Shown: positions 1 through 12,805 of the stretch, piece after piece
How positions within the stretch are numbered: the first letter of the stretch is position 1
Layout of the letters: each line of letters starts with the position of its first letter
Assembly: GCF_947623445.1 (NCBI RefSeq)
Contig: NC_135242.1
Location: 24,428,001-24,492,000, forward strand
From: Clavelina lepadiformis
Taxonomy: Eukaryota > Chordata > Ascidiacea > Aplousobranchia > Clavelinidae
Length of the DNA: 64,000 nt
Direction: 5' to 3'
The notes under the pieces: generated by a model
What the model saw: only the letters and a program-made list of their open reading frames with translations
What the model was told of the DNA's origin: nothing
Database searches by the model: none
Made by a program: the position numbers and the translations under genes

Positions 1-2499
1 GGTTTTGAACTTCGCTACTGCTGCCACAGGCAAAGCGGTAATTATAGAAGATGGTGTGTTTGATCCACTCCCACATCTCAAGTACCTCAATCTTTCCGGG
101 AACGCGGTTCAGTTTTTACCGAGCGGAATATTTAAAAACAACAAAAATCTTGAAATCCTGGATCTTTCTTGTAATAGTTTAAAATTTACGATATTCGAAC
201 CAACGTACTTGGTCAATCTACAAAAACTACGGTTTGTTGATTTGTCCACAAACAACATAATTCATCTGGAATCAGCAAAATTTAAAACAGCAATCAAATT
301 ACTTCGTTTGGGACAAACTTTTGCTTCTTTGTCTTCGCTTGAACAAATATATTTCGGGAATGACGAAAAGGCCTTAAATACAATCCTATATTCTGTGCAA
401 TTCCATGAAATCGACAATCAATCATTTGCTAATTTATCAAACTTAACTCATCTATCCACAATCGATATCTCCTATTGCAATGTTCGTCACATTTCCTCTG
501 ATGCATGGTCTGGATTACGTCATCTTAAATCCATCCTAGCCTCGAACAATCAGTTGACTTTTCGTGGCAATATTTTACGCACAGGAAAATCTCCAATTTT
601 TGAAGCAAAAACTTCACAAAAACAATTTATTTTTCCAGGAAATCTTCACGAACAAGACAACACAAGTGAACGTTTTAAAATACCAGTGTTTGAATGCGAC
701 GACAACGGTTTACTTGATTATTCTAACAACCAAATTACAACCATATCTGAACAAAAAGAATTTTTGTTATCGAAGACAACTATTCTTGACTTATCACACA
801 ACCAAATAAGAGTGATAAGATCAGATGATTTAAGACACCTGATATATTTGTGCAGCATCGACCTGTCCCATAATCCTATTAACAGAATTGATCCTTTCAC
901 TTACAGCAGCTTATCCAGTCTTCGTCGGATTGACTTTGTTGCGGAACACACCGACATAGCTCTTGATTTTAATTTTCTGTTGTATTTGAATCCTTCGGCC
1001 CAAATTAAGTTGAATTGGAGGATGCCACATTGTACAGTTGCTATACTTTTGGATACGATAAGTGAATTGGACGAAAACACATCACTGTTGGAACTTGATA
1101 TAGCGCAAAATGATTTGGGTTGTAAATCTACATACAAAGGAAAAGGTTTGTTGAAGTTTATGCCCAAACTCAAATCCCTTGTACTTAGAAATTGCAAGAT
1201 CGTTTCGTTTATTTTGCATTATACGTTGCAAGGTTTAAATCATCTTGAAATCTTGGACCTGAGCCATAACAACTTGGCCACATTTCCATCGACATCTTTA
1301 AAAATCCTGAACCAGTTGCATTCCTTAAATTTAGATTTCAATAATATCATTGAACTAAACGGAAACTTGACTGTTTGCCCCAGCTTGAAACATTTTACTA
1401 TCGCCCACAACAAAATCAGGTTTATTCAACCAGGATTCTTTTTGCATTTGAAACTTGAAACCCTTGATCTCAGTTACAACTTCATAAATCAACTGGACTC
1501 AAGTATTTTCACCAAAGATATGTTGAATTCACTTCAGTATTTGGACATAAGATGGAACGAACTCGATTGTTTCTGTCATGAGTGGCAGAAATTTTATCGT
1601 TGGTATAATTCTGATGCAAGTGACAACACCATACTTCCTGGCTTTTATCCAGAATGCACTTCGATCATTGACCAATATTATGGTGGGTGTGTGGCATGCC
1701 ATTCCCCGCTGAATTTGCGTGGCCGCCCGGTGTCTCGATACGGATTTAACACATCGTGTGATTTGCAGACACATCTCAAGTACACAATCGCATTCACAAT
1801 ATTCTTTGTATTATTCATGTTATGCGGCAGTGTTGGTTATAGCAAATGGTTCAAGAGATTGATATTTCGGAAAGTCAATGAATATTTCAGAGTTCAAGCA
1901 TTGAAACCAAGCGATGTTTCTTCAAGATATTCTACAAACGAAGGCAAGAAAGCTTTTGTATTCTTCGACCACAGCAATGATGAACTGGGTGATTGGGTTG
2001 ATGATAAACAGATACCTGGGATGATTAACGGGAACCCTTCCATTGAACTTCTCTTAGCTGGTCGTGATATCGATGCTGGTATGTCTCCAAATGAAAATCT
2101 TCTCCGTCTTATCACGAAGAGTCGGAAAACAATCGTCATATTTTCTGGCAACTTTTGCGACACTCCGACTTGCAAGTAAACTTGTAGTTATAAAGTTTTG
2201 GATAGAGATGCATGAAATACCAATAATATCAATGCAAATGTTTTAATTACGTTTGCATCCTATTTTTCAGATTCGTGTTGCAGGCGCTCCAGGAACTTCA
2301 ACATTCTGCTGGAAGAGATCAACTAATATTAGTGGAGTGGCATGGTGAAGTAGCAGCTCGCGTTCCAGAATTAATCCAACGAACTTTCAACCGAAATTTC
2401 TACAATTTCCTGAGATTCGATGAAACAAATGACGACGAAGTGATGTTCTTCGAAACACTGCGAACTGCTTTCGCGAGGAGCACAGCACTGGACGACTAA
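1..2499 (+). CDS. Toll-like receptor, copy 1 (5' end outside window)
   Basis: Transmembrane pattern-recognition receptor that would signal through a cytoplasmic TIR domain. The reading frame is open from base 2 to the splice donor after 2175. The second coding exon is 2271-2499 (acceptor TTTTTCAG; stop at 2497-2499), and the phase closes (2 nt + 229 nt). Visible order: many leucine-rich repeats (LxxLxLxxN pattern), a Cys-rich LRR C-terminal cap near bases 1560-1770 (DCFCHEW then a second Cys pair), one hydrophobic membrane segment near 1785-1850, then a TIR domain from about 1945. TIR box 1 is AFVFFDHSNDEL, box 2 is RDIDAG and box 3 is FYNFLRF. The intron splits the TIR domain after TCK. The missing N-terminus can be judged from the second copy on the minus strand at 29913. 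No lesion is seen in the part present, so this copy could be functional. Ascidian TLRs are few, so this should be one of the Ciona-type TLRs. Confidence 0.93.
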
Positions 2500-4287
2500 A
2501 TCGTTGGTGGTGAATTGTAGATGGTAGAAAGTTACGTCAATTTATAGTTATACAGACAATGAAATACGAACAAGCTTTGAAAAGGTTTCAAAGCTCACAC
2601 GAACCAACAAAAACTATAAAATAGTTCATTGACGAAGCAAAGTTTCGTCGTTTGATAAACATCATGTTACGTTATGAATATCTTTCTATACCGACTATTT
2701 TGTTGTGTTGTTGAACTGGTAGAGATTGACACTTTGTTATTGACCAATCGGTGAGCAGAGCTCAATCAACATAATTTTTCCATGTTGTTTTATTCTTAAT
2801 TAAACTTTCGTTTCTTTCATAATTTGAAGTAAAAAGTATAATTTGAAGCATCAAGTTAAAAACGTTGTAAATTTTATTATTTTCTTATGTTTTACATTCC
2901 CGTATAAATGAAGCACGTGTATAGTTGCTTTGATTCAGCTTGCGATGAAGTTGCATATTTGTAAACACAGAGCTATTTTAAACGCGGTTGACCCAGTGTT
3001 GCTTGTGATGACGTGATCTTATGCAAATGACTTTAAACAAGCAACGTTGTTGACTTGTTTTCAATATTGGGTCTGGGATAATTTGTGCTAAATTCATGTA
3101 GAACCAACGTCCAGCCATATGACGTATTTGCGTCGTATGCAGCGGCCAGCCTTGTCGATTAACGCACGCAATTATTTTGCAGATTTTTGTCAAAAATGTA
3201 TCAGTAATAATCGCAAACACCGTGTTATCAAACCTTGTTTTAAACTTTCATTGCGAGCCATTTTACGTATCATTCACAGAAAAAGCTTTTATTTTGGTTT
3301 TTGCAGTTTTTGCTGATGTTATGCCGTTGTCGTTTACACATATGAGGTCGAATGTAAGACGCTCTCTAGTAGGAGGTGTGTTTGCATGAAGCTGTCCATG
3401 TTGTCCCTGTTGTACCTGTTGAATAAAAATGAACTCTAATGAACCGCAGTTGTGATCCAGAGAAAGTTTGATGCTTATCTTGCGCAACCCTTTACTAGAC
3501 ATCTAATATTTAACATAGAAAATTTTGGAAAGTAGCTTTTTCATGCGTTGTTTTTCCGAGAATTTATTCTTTCATTAAACTAAAGAATTATTGATGAAGA
3601 ATGAAACACATTGATTTATTCTATTCTCTGTACTGAGTGTGTTTTATTTGCAATAAAAAATCACTAAAAGCGAAACTTTTTGAACCAATATAGAGAAGGA
3701 AGTAATTTCTGGTTCATTGCAGTGCACTTTATTCGCATGACGCTGACGCTGACGCTGACGCATAGAAATATGATCGAGTCAACCATTGTTCTAACCTCAT
3801 CAACAAAAAACCAAATCTATTTAGATCAAGATACAATATCATCGTAAATATATCACTTTTGTATATGTTGATAATACACCAGCGATAAACATATTCGAAT
3901 AACAAGGAAGTAAGTAAGTTGCTGCTGTTCTGTATGCGCTTGCACTGGTGCGCGATCAATAAGTTTTGTAACGCTGCAAAAAATTAAAAAATTAAAATAA
4001 ACCAACACGAATAATTTTAAAGTGATTTGAAGTGACCATATGCGCTATGAGTTGACTTTGCCCAGTTCTTCCTTCCAGTATTAATGTCTTCCAGACTAAT
4101 TCCACCACTAAAATTTCCGCCATTGATAAAGATATTGTTTAACAATATGACGTCATTACTATGTTATCAAACGTTTCACTTGTTAAGGCATTAATTTAAT
4201 CTGGGCCAAATTTCTCCTCTTTTATTACCAGTTAAAACGTCATATTCGCCAGTGTTTGATTGACAGACGTTGACTTGTTTTAAACAT
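2500..4287. repeat. Block A 3' flank, inverted copy at 22962-24710
   Basis: Non-coding flank downstream of TLR copy 1. It matches the reverse complement of 22962-24710 base by base with scattered substitutions and small indels. It includes a short (GACGCT)n microsatellite near 3738-3762 that is shorter in the partner. An open frame near 3119-3389 is conserved in the partner, but the left copy is frameshifted and conservation is no higher than in the surrounding DNA, so I do not call a gene. Homology stops at 4287. Confidence 0.8.
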
Positions 4288-4294
4288 TTCTATT
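4288..4294. other. Rearrangement junction between blocks A and B
   Basis: Homology to block A' (22962 onward, minus) ends at 4287 and homology to block B' (the 50-52.5 kb array, minus) begins at 4295. The seven bases between match neither partner at that point. In the right-hand copy these two edges are about 30 kb apart. Confidence 0.7.
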
Positions 4295-7200
4295 CATAAA
4301 AGAATAAGTTATATATGACATCATGCATATGTAAGTTGTACAAGTAAATTTGTTTAACTGTGACCTTGTTTGTTCTTATTTAATCTTTGCCTCATTGTCC
4401 TCAACTTTGACCTTTGGTGACCTTGGATGCTTTGCTTTTAGCTGAACGGCGTTTGTACTTGTCAGCTGAAAGGTATAAGGACACATGACCAGAAAGCTCA
4501 GCGTAGAACTGGAGGCGTGGTCAAACATAAATGGATCGCCCTGAAACGGCGGGATAAACGGCGGATATCCACGCCCTGATCGCGGCGTGGATAAACAGAT
4601 CTGGGTCGACCTAAACCATACAATAAATATCCATGTAGTTCTACCAATGCATCTACCACAATAAGTTGCATATTTATAGCATTAAAAGCAATTGGATGAG
4701 TTTTTGATCAAAACTTCACAAATTTACATTGCTGACCACTTGATGTTGACAAAGAGTAACTCCAATTTCATTCTGCATTCCATGACTCGGCAGTATCGTC
4801 ACACGTCATACCCGTGGAAAAAAGCGACAGTTTTCGAAATGGCCGACGGCGGAGTGTTGAGACAAAAATCTGTCAAAAAAAAAACGATTCAGTAAAAATT
4901 GTGGCGTTAATATGAGCATACGATGAACTGCAAACTTAACTGAACTAAATTTTGGATATCAATTATTTTTTGGGTTTGGCCGCCATATATACAATTATAT
5001 CATCGCATTATTATATTTTGTTATCTTGCAAGTTTTACGCTATTCGGATTAGCTACTTTTTTGTTCATTAATCGATTGAGCACGTTCTTTATTGTGCTAC
5101 AGCAGTAAATATAACGTTTAGAATCGTAACATTCGCTCCGCACAAATAATGGCAAAAAATAACAACGAAACAATGATTAAGTAAATATTTAAATAACATA
5201 ACATCAATTAATGTCTGTTAATGATATGGACCTATTTTAAAATCGCTTGTCGACATTTATGACAAATCAATAGAGGTTCGGGTATTTTTGTGAACTGAGA
5301 AGTTGAAGTATGGTAGTGTACAATGTTTAACACTCTATTATAAATCGACTTTAGCAATCTTACTTCGCACTATTTCTAGTGCGCACTTAACTTAACTATT
5401 CGCACTTAACTTCGCACTTTTGAATTAAGCAAACTGTTCCACAAACTTAAACGACGATAACAGGCCCCATACATTTGAGGTGATGATAATATGAATTATC
5501 GATTATGCAATAGCGGGGCTTGCTATAACTTTACATTAACACTCTATTATAAATCGACTTTAAGCTCATCTTACTTCACACTATTTCTAGTGCATTTATT
5601 TACAATATTAAATGACGTCATAAGCAACACTTTATGTACTTTTCCAGAACCGCGTGCGCTCATTACGTGGTGATCACTCATGCGTGACGTGATATGTTTT
5701 CCATGATTTCATCAGTTTAGTTAATTTTTGTGTTTGAGTTTTATCACTTTAATGTAAAGTAAGATTGTTAGAGTCGATTTATAATAGAGTGCTACTATAA
5801 AGTTATAGCAAGCCCCGCTATTGCATAATCGTTACTTCATATTATCATCACCTCAAATGCTGTGGACATGTTGTCTTCGTTAAAGATTGCGGAACAGTTT
5901 GCTTAATTCAAAAGTTTGATTGCTTCCTGTCGGTGAGTTCCAGGCTATGACGGAGTACGTTGTTGTTTTGCTCATTGACCTTGTGCTCTGTTAGCGTGTA
6001 TGCGCGTCCTAATAATAACAAATCTTCAAATATTGAGATTTATTTAAGAACAACTTTCCAATGAATTTGCTGTTGGAATCAGCTACTACCCATACACCTA
6101 CAAAATGAATGTTATCTCCAAACTATCAGGTGTCATAATCATGGATTGAAATTAAAATTGCTGCATTTTCTTTAAACGAGCATTATTTCAACTAAGTTAG
6201 TAGGTTTGATTCTGTTGGGAAAATTCCTTAATTACTTACTTTTTTGGATTGAGCTTTTCCTTCAGCTTATTCAAGAACCTGATCAGCAAAATATGCATCT
6301 TACAAATCTCTGGTTTTAACTTCTTTGGCAGGGTTCAATCGCCGATTATAATTTTTTTTCTCTATCTCCTGTATCTGTCTCAATGAGGAATTTACTGTAT
6401 ATGTAAAACGACTCTTGACAGTGTGCAGGCCACAACATACCTTGAAAGACTTGATTGTTTTCCAATCCTGACATAAACCTTCGCACAGGACTTCAGCCAA
6501 GGATCTGCATAATCTTTCTGAATGTTCACATAACTTGTGCTCTGAACTGGCTTATTGTATTTAATCATTGCCTATTCCAGAACCTGATCAGCAAAATGTG
6601 AGTCTTCCAAATCTCTGGTTTCAAGTTCTTCGGCCGTTTTAATCTTTGATTTAAATTTTTTTGTTTCTCTACACAATCTCCTGTATCTGTCTCAACTTAT
6701 AGTCTGATATGGCTTAATGTATTACATCATTGTCTTTAGGGCTGCAACATACTTTGCAAACTCTCTATTTAGCGGGTTATTGATGGTTTCATTTCCTCCT
6801 CTTTCCATTAATTCACCAGCGAGTTTAAACTTAAACTGTTCTCAGTAAATTAGTTCTGTAGGAAAAATACTGAGTCAGTGATTGTTGGTGACCTCAGATA
6901 AATTTTAACGACGCCCAGGCACGTCGATCAACGGTCACTGTTTGTTAAACAACAGAACACACCGTGGCAGCACCTTGTTCTACCTTCAGTTATCTCTGTT
7001 CTTAAGCATAATTTCATTTCTCTATTCTCACCAGGCACGTCAAAGTTGCAAGTAGCATGCGGTGCCTTTTGAGTAAGTGCGATCATCGATGTCCTTCTAT
7101 TTTCAAATTCTAAGCGAAAGTTACAATTAAACCATTTTATTAGTAGCTGACCAAAAAAAATTTTTAATGCTTGCGTAACGATATATTTTTCTTATTTCAA

Positions 7201-8100
7201 TTTGCGTTCACTGTTTGAGTAATTATTTATGTAATTGAGATTTTCACAGTATGAGTTTACTTATTTTTTGTTGTTTTGAAAATGAAGTTAGACCCCATAG
7301 TATAGGGATGACGAACCTTTTTAATTGAACGAGTCACGCATTGGACCTTAACCTGGAAAAAAAAAGTTGGTCATGGATTGAATTAAAGGTCAATATCAAT
7401 GAGAAACTTGCTGCTGCATCTTCTCTGCAAGTTTTATGAGTTTCTGGGCTGGTAATGTGTAGTTTTCAGCTTAACCTGCAGCCTTATAACTGGGCTGAGG
7501 CGATTCCTGGTCCTTGATTTTATAAATTCATAAGAAATCCTAAACGTCATAAGGCAATTACTACAAACAATCACTGTAATTCGAAACAATAAGCCTCTCG
7601 TTAATTGACGTTCAATTGGGTTTTTGTAGCCAAGAAAAGCCAATAATGAAACATGACAATAACAATCAAACTTATTTCTATCGTTTTCAAAACAATTCAA
7701 CTTTCCATAATTTTCATAAATAACGTCATCAATGTGTTGGATTGCGTCATATAAGCTTGTGATGATGCAGAACCGGAGCCAGACTATGATTGGATAAGCA
7801 ATCATACGTCATAAGCAAAGTTGTTGGAAATGTGTTTTGTGAATATTCCCGGAAAACAATCAAGTTATTATGTCAATGGACCTGTTTTGAGTGACCAGAA
7901 AATTTAAACACGTGTTTTTCGCAAGTTTCTCACATTTTTTGACGTAAAACTTTCTCACTTCCTTTCTTTCTTTTTACTGCTTTTGTATTCACGAACAACA
8001 TAGTTTTGGTCTGGATAAGGCGCCATGATGACGTGATCTTCGAATTTGACGACCTTATTTCCGAGAACTTTTTACGTCATCTTGGAAGCCACGAGCTTCA
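4295..8100. repeat. Block B, non-genic part, inverted copy at 44-52.5 kb
   Basis: No intact gene seen. The stretch is the reverse complement, piece by piece, of the right-hand region. 4295-4500 and 4690-4900 match the tandem units at 49.6-53.6 kb, about 5000-5200 matches 50.75-50.9 kb, about 5880-6500 matches 46.4-47.0 kb and again 48.2-48.7 kb, 6900-7100 matches 46.1-46.25 kb, 7290-7560 matches 45.6-45.9 kb, and 7600-7850 matches 44.15-44.45 kb. A GC-rich insertion at about 4540-4610 is absent from the right-hand units. Confidence 0.75.
5419..5914. repeat. Long imperfect palindrome (about 158-bp arms)
   Basis: Arm one (about 5419-5577) and arm two (about 5757-5914) are inverted copies of each other around a loop of about 180 bp. 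Both arms hold the core GCAATAGCGGGGCTTGC or its reverse complement. In block B' the same sequence occurs as direct copies (about 46973-47120 and 48648-48800), so the palindrome is specific to the left copy. Confidence 0.75.
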
Positions 8101-8111
8101 ACACACGGCTA

Positions 8112-8117
8112 TATAAA
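8112..8117 (+). promoter_or_regulatory. TATA box of ficolin-like gene copy 1
   Basis: TATAAA lies 67 bp upstream of the ATG at 8179, in sequence conserved with the second copy. It suggests a transcription start near 8140. Confidence 0.6.
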
Positions 8118-8178
8118 GAGCAGCGATTTGGTGGGATTTCATATCATCAACTTCAACGGAAGATGTTCATAGTCAACC

Positions 8179-10217
8179 ATGAGAGGAGTGATTCTTCTGT
8201 TATCATTGGCTTGCTACGTCATTATGACCTACTCGCAACAATGTCGTCAAGTTCTTACCACTGTTTGCGATGATGACGTCGTCAATTCCAGCATACAGAA
8301 AGAAGCCAAAGGTATCACGTCATGTTCTACGTCATCAAGCAACGGTCCCCACAATTTGACGAGTGGTGTTGAAGTTTACTGCGAGGATGGATGGACGGTG
8401 AGTGAAAGGCTTTCCACAGTTATTAGTGAAACAGCTTACAAATTATTACAGTAGTATTGAAAGGTATAAAAGTATACATACAAGTATATACATTTACTGT
8501 GTAGTATTGAAGCTATAGTTATCAAGTTGTGTGGACTTCAAGGCGGCAATGCGTTGTGTACTATTCATTTGCATTGTAGCAAGAATGTAAGAAAACACAA
8601 GCGACAATGAATTTGTTTCCACACGTATTCGCGATTTTTCAAATGTGCCTTTTTCCACTTTTTTGAAACTTAAATCCCAAAACGTTGAATGAAGGTTGTT
8701 TGCCAACTTGTGGTTGATTCGAAAACGCTTACCGACAAACTCAAACAATTGGGTTGAAAATTGTTTAATATAACCGTGTATTTGTAAGTTTAATGCAACT
8801 ATCCGCAACAATGGAATAATGATTGTGGGTGGGAGTGTTAGTCGTGTGCGGTTGCGCAGAGCTGATCATAAACCCACACTGGGTCACATGCCACGGTGCA
8901 TAAAAATCACTGTACGCTAATAATTACTGTGTTGCATGCCAAGATTACTGTTGTGTCTAATTCGCTTCGTTTATGCAGCTTGCGAAACAATTGCATTGAA
9001 CTGCGTAAGTCGCTTGCAGTGAAAACGAGCGAAATTCAACCATCGCCACGTAAACCTGATTTATTTCACCCAAATCACCTGCAGCAAACAGCTACTTATA
9101 ATATCAGTTTAAATTTTTCTTAACTTTAAGTTTTTAGCAAAAATATGAACATGCCACTGGAGTAAGGGATCCAACTTAACAAGATATATTTTGCGTATTG
9201 TAAGCGAAGTGTAAATATTGCCGTACTTCTTGTATTATGACGTAATAAACTGAAGATTATTTAAACATATAAATTAAACGTATTACACTTGTGCTAAAAT
9301 GTAAAATAAAATCACTAATAGATTTTTCAAAGAAGAATTGACGGAAGTGTTAGTTTCGGGCGACGATGGGACGACTACGCGAACGGTTTTGGCCAGATTG
9401 ATGGGGAATTTTGGCTTGGTAAGAGGAAGTTTGTCCAACTTAAACGCATTTTATTTTGATGTTTTTCGTTCTATTATTCGTGCTTCATTACTTACAGGAC
9501 TCGACAACATCCACGAGATGACGCGTGGAGGAGGATGTAGACTCAAGATAGAGCTGTGGGGTTTCCATAGAAACCAACGTCACGCCGATTATAGGTCATA
9601 AAACGATTGTTGTGACATAAATAACGAAGATGTTAAAAATCTTACATTTATTAATCAACGTAAAACTTTGTTGAGTAAATTACAACTTAGCTGTCTGGAT
9701 TCGAATCTTTTAAAGCAAGTTGTTGTTTTTGCAGCTCGTTTTCGATCGAATCTGCTGAAAATTTATATCGGCTTCGTGTTTCCGGATACAGCGGAAATGC
9801 AAAGGACAGTTTAACATATCACAATGGTCGCCCATTCTCGACGGAAGATAGCGATAACGATTCCTGGGCGTACGTCATCTTATGTTCAGGAACAAATGTG
9901 TTCAAATTAATAAACATTAAGCGCCACAACCTCAGTAGAATTTTCAGTTATATGCTGCCAGTAACGTATGAGATGGAATATAAATAGATGCAACAAAGTA
10001 ATTTTAATCTTTCATGTTTTAATATATTAGGTCTTGGAACTGCGCAACTGGCTATGGAGGATCTCAGGGATGGTGGTTTGGTGCATGCGGCTATTCATCC
10101 CTCAATGGAGTCTGGATGCGTCAATCAAGTGGAGCTGCTCATGGAATTATTTGGAAGCATTGGAAGGGTTGGAAAAAACCTCTTAAAGAAACTAAAATGA
10201 AACTTCGTTGCGACTGA
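8179..10217 (+). CDS. Fibrinogen-domain lectin (ficolin-like), collagen-less copy 1
   Basis: Likely a secreted fibrinogen-related lectin of innate immunity. Five exons close in frame: 8179-8397, 9322-9418, 9498-9594, 9735-9869 and 10031-10217, giving 244 residues. It starts with a hydrophobic signal peptide ([16 protein letters not shown]) and a Cys-containing N-terminal segment, then runs straight into the fibrinogen-like domain (EVYCEDGWT, then [56 protein letters not shown]). The Asp-rich calcium loop (DSDND) and the C-terminal Cys pair expected in this family are visible. Compared with copy 2 (minus strand, 41214-43819), the collagen repeat and Thr-rich linker are missing, and exon 1 is fused directly to the start of the fibrinogen domain in frame. 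Without collagen it would not trimerise or bind MASP-type proteases in the usual ficolin way (inference). Confidence 0.85.
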
Positions 10218-10631
10218 ATGAAATCCACGAGTTGATTTTAACCAACCAAGTAAACATTGAACTGTATTTAGACCGGCAACGCAGCAAACTGTAAATATAA
10301 GCTGCCACGTCTATTACGTCATAATATAGAAAATCTGTTAATACTGCACGTCATTATGCGTTTGTTATGTAACATTAGTTCGGGACATTGTGACGTGCAG
10401 ATATCTCATGACTCAGTGTAAGTTTTTCATTCAAAACTTTTGAGATTGCCGTCGTATTCAACTTAAAGATACAAATTTAACTTTCAAATAACGAAACAAA
10501 CCTTAAGAAGTTTGTAGTAAGACAAACTCTGAGTCAAGCGACATTTGTACGTCACAATACCCGGTCCAAATTTGGCACCTCACCGTCATTCAATTATACT
10601 TTCCACGTGAATATATTCGCCATGTTTTTAT

Positions 10632-10978
10632 TAGGGCTGGGAATTTAGCTGATTTTCTTTAGCCGTTAGCCACCATAGTCGCTAATTGTCATGTCACATT
10701 GTTAATCGCAGGCAAAACTGCTATATTATTGATAAATGTGATGAAAAGTGTTATATTAGCAACTTATGTTATGCTAGCCCACAAAGTTGGTATTCCAGCA
10801 TTAAAATGATTAACAGTGTAACACATTTCCTTGAATTAATGAATTATCAACAATTTTGTTCCCAATTCTTTCCTACTTCTACGCTTTTGGTTAATGGCGG
10901 ACAAAATCTTTAGTCGCCAAGAGCTCTTAGTCGCTAGCGGCTAATAACTTATATCCCGGCCAAATTGTTCCAGCCCTA
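10632..10978. mobile_element. hAT-like MITE, full copy (AGGGCTGGGAAT ends)
   Basis: 347-bp element with inverted ends TAGGGCTGGGAAT... and ...TTCCAGCCCTA, flanked by a decayed 8-bp duplication (GTTTTTAT / CTTTTTAC). The same element is in block B' at about 40554-40775, so it was inserted before the duplication; there its far end is lost at a Mutator-like element. Confidence 0.7.
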
Positions 10979-10986
10979 CTTTTTAC

Positions 10987-12805
10987 AAGACATTTGTTTA
11001 TGAACCGCTAAATACAAAGCCGTGCAGACAATATAAACGATGTTTTGTAATAAACAGCAGACCAGCATACATACGAGTGAGTTATATGAGCCCAACTATG
11101 CAAATATTGAAGGACTCGCTTAATACAGGAACTGATCTATTTCGGTCCAACACCCGACTCCACACAACTAGACCTGGATCGACATAGTTAACCATTAAAG
11201 GACCAACAAACTTGTTTTGGTCATTTGCGCATAAGCTGCTTGTTTTATGCTAAGTTCATCAATCAACGATGACGTCACAATAACGTAAACTGTGTTACAA
11301 TTCGAAAGCAAGTCACACAGCATAAAGCAAGCACGCAAAAGACATGTGTTACGTAAAACGCAGATGTTTAGCCAGGGCAGTAGCTCCTTTCACGACGAAC
11401 CCCAGTGAAAGAGTCACGCCTGAGTGTTGGTGAGAACTTATATTTAAAAACTGCAACACAACAGATGCATCGACTTAACGCTAAAATTAGAAGAGAAAAG
11501 ATCACTGTAAGAGCATGGAATAGAGACAACGCCCTGTCACCAACACTTACTAACCGAACTAAATGAAAAATAAAATAAAATAAATAAAATAAAACCGTCC
11601 ATGGACGCTTATGCAAAAATCGTCCATGGACGATCCGCGGATTGCGTCGTGTCCAGCTTTTACCCGGTGCCTGATTATAGAAGCTGAAACTGAATATTTT
11701 GCGGACAATTTCGACTATTTCCAACAATTTATAAACGAATCTAGTTACCCTGGATTTTGATTTACCATATTTGTTTAGTTGACCTAGCAGCCCATTCTAT
11801 GAAAATTTTCAGTACATCTTTTGACTGCACCAGGAATTTCCAACCAGGGTTGTGGAACCGAGGGAAAGGAAATTACTTATTGGATCCCAAAACAGACTAA
11901 GTAACTTTTGTGAGTCAACAGCTGTAGTCCCATGCCAGAGCTTTGTAAACATAATCTTTATATACCGTAGGGTCTATTGCTTTAACTTAATTTAGAGTGA
12001 GGAAAAACAGTGGGCGTATGTTATTTTAAGTTAAAAATTGACAAATATTTTATAATGCAACTAGCTTAATTGCTGTTTATCGGTTTGGTATATTCCTACT
12101 TTGGTATCCGGCGGCTAGTAAAAGTAGTACAGTAACTAATTCACCAACCACCGGTTACTAAAGTAAGAAAATGCGAATAGCGTGGCTAGTTAATCGTTTA
12201 CGTATAATAAAAGTGGCACAAGAAAGCTGACTTGTCATAGCGCTGCACCGTTAGGTGCCACTGGCAGACGGCATAATCTCTGCAAGACGCCATTTAAATT
12301 TGCAGCAGGACCAGTCTTGGTGTGTTTATTGATTATAATTATCGTTATCCTGTTTTTTATTCTGATATTACACGCGTGATTCTAATGGAAGGTGAAGAAG
12401 TCGCATGTAAACGGGGTTTCCTGCTTTACTAATATTATTGTGTTGGTTATTGAGGTAACTTGTATAGCCTTGCTGGAAAGTGTGGCGCAAACACAATACA
12501 GTCGACATTCGTCACCAAACACGCATAACTTTTTCAATTTATGCCGATTTGTGATTAATAAATAAACAAGTACGCTAAAGTTTTACCGCGTATTTTTAGC
12601 TTCAATGTGTACAACATGAAATCATGTTATATTCCAGATATTTTGTTAAAATTGAACCAAATGAGCCTTTGTTTTACATCTCTAAAATATACTAAGGACT
12701 GCTGGACTGAAAGAAAGAAACCAAACAACAGACTGACAGAGCGGTTTTGTGTAAAAAGATAGCTGTGTAGTGTGGCTTGTTAGCCTAGCTGTGTTGAAGT
12801 TTAAA
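10987..12805. other. Intergenic, upstream of XPO7
   Basis: No gene recognised. It holds a copy of the CGTCCATGGACG-containing repeat at about 11570-11685 (shared with 32.6-33.2 kb) and a roughly 100-bp dispersed repeat at about 11810-11905, whose inverted copy lies at about 62640-62730. The XPO7 promoter should be in the last few hundred bases, but I see no clear TATA box. Confidence 0.5.

Noticed and set aside
3119..3389. Small open frame downstream of TLR copy 1, also open at 23830-24093 (minus)
   Set aside because: It is conserved only to the same degree as the surrounding duplicated DNA, and the left copy is frameshifted relative to the right. No family similarity.
11368..11727. 119-codon frame on the minus strand upstream of XPO7
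   Set aside because: It overlaps the CGTCCATGGACG repeat and has no recognisable domain; chance frame.
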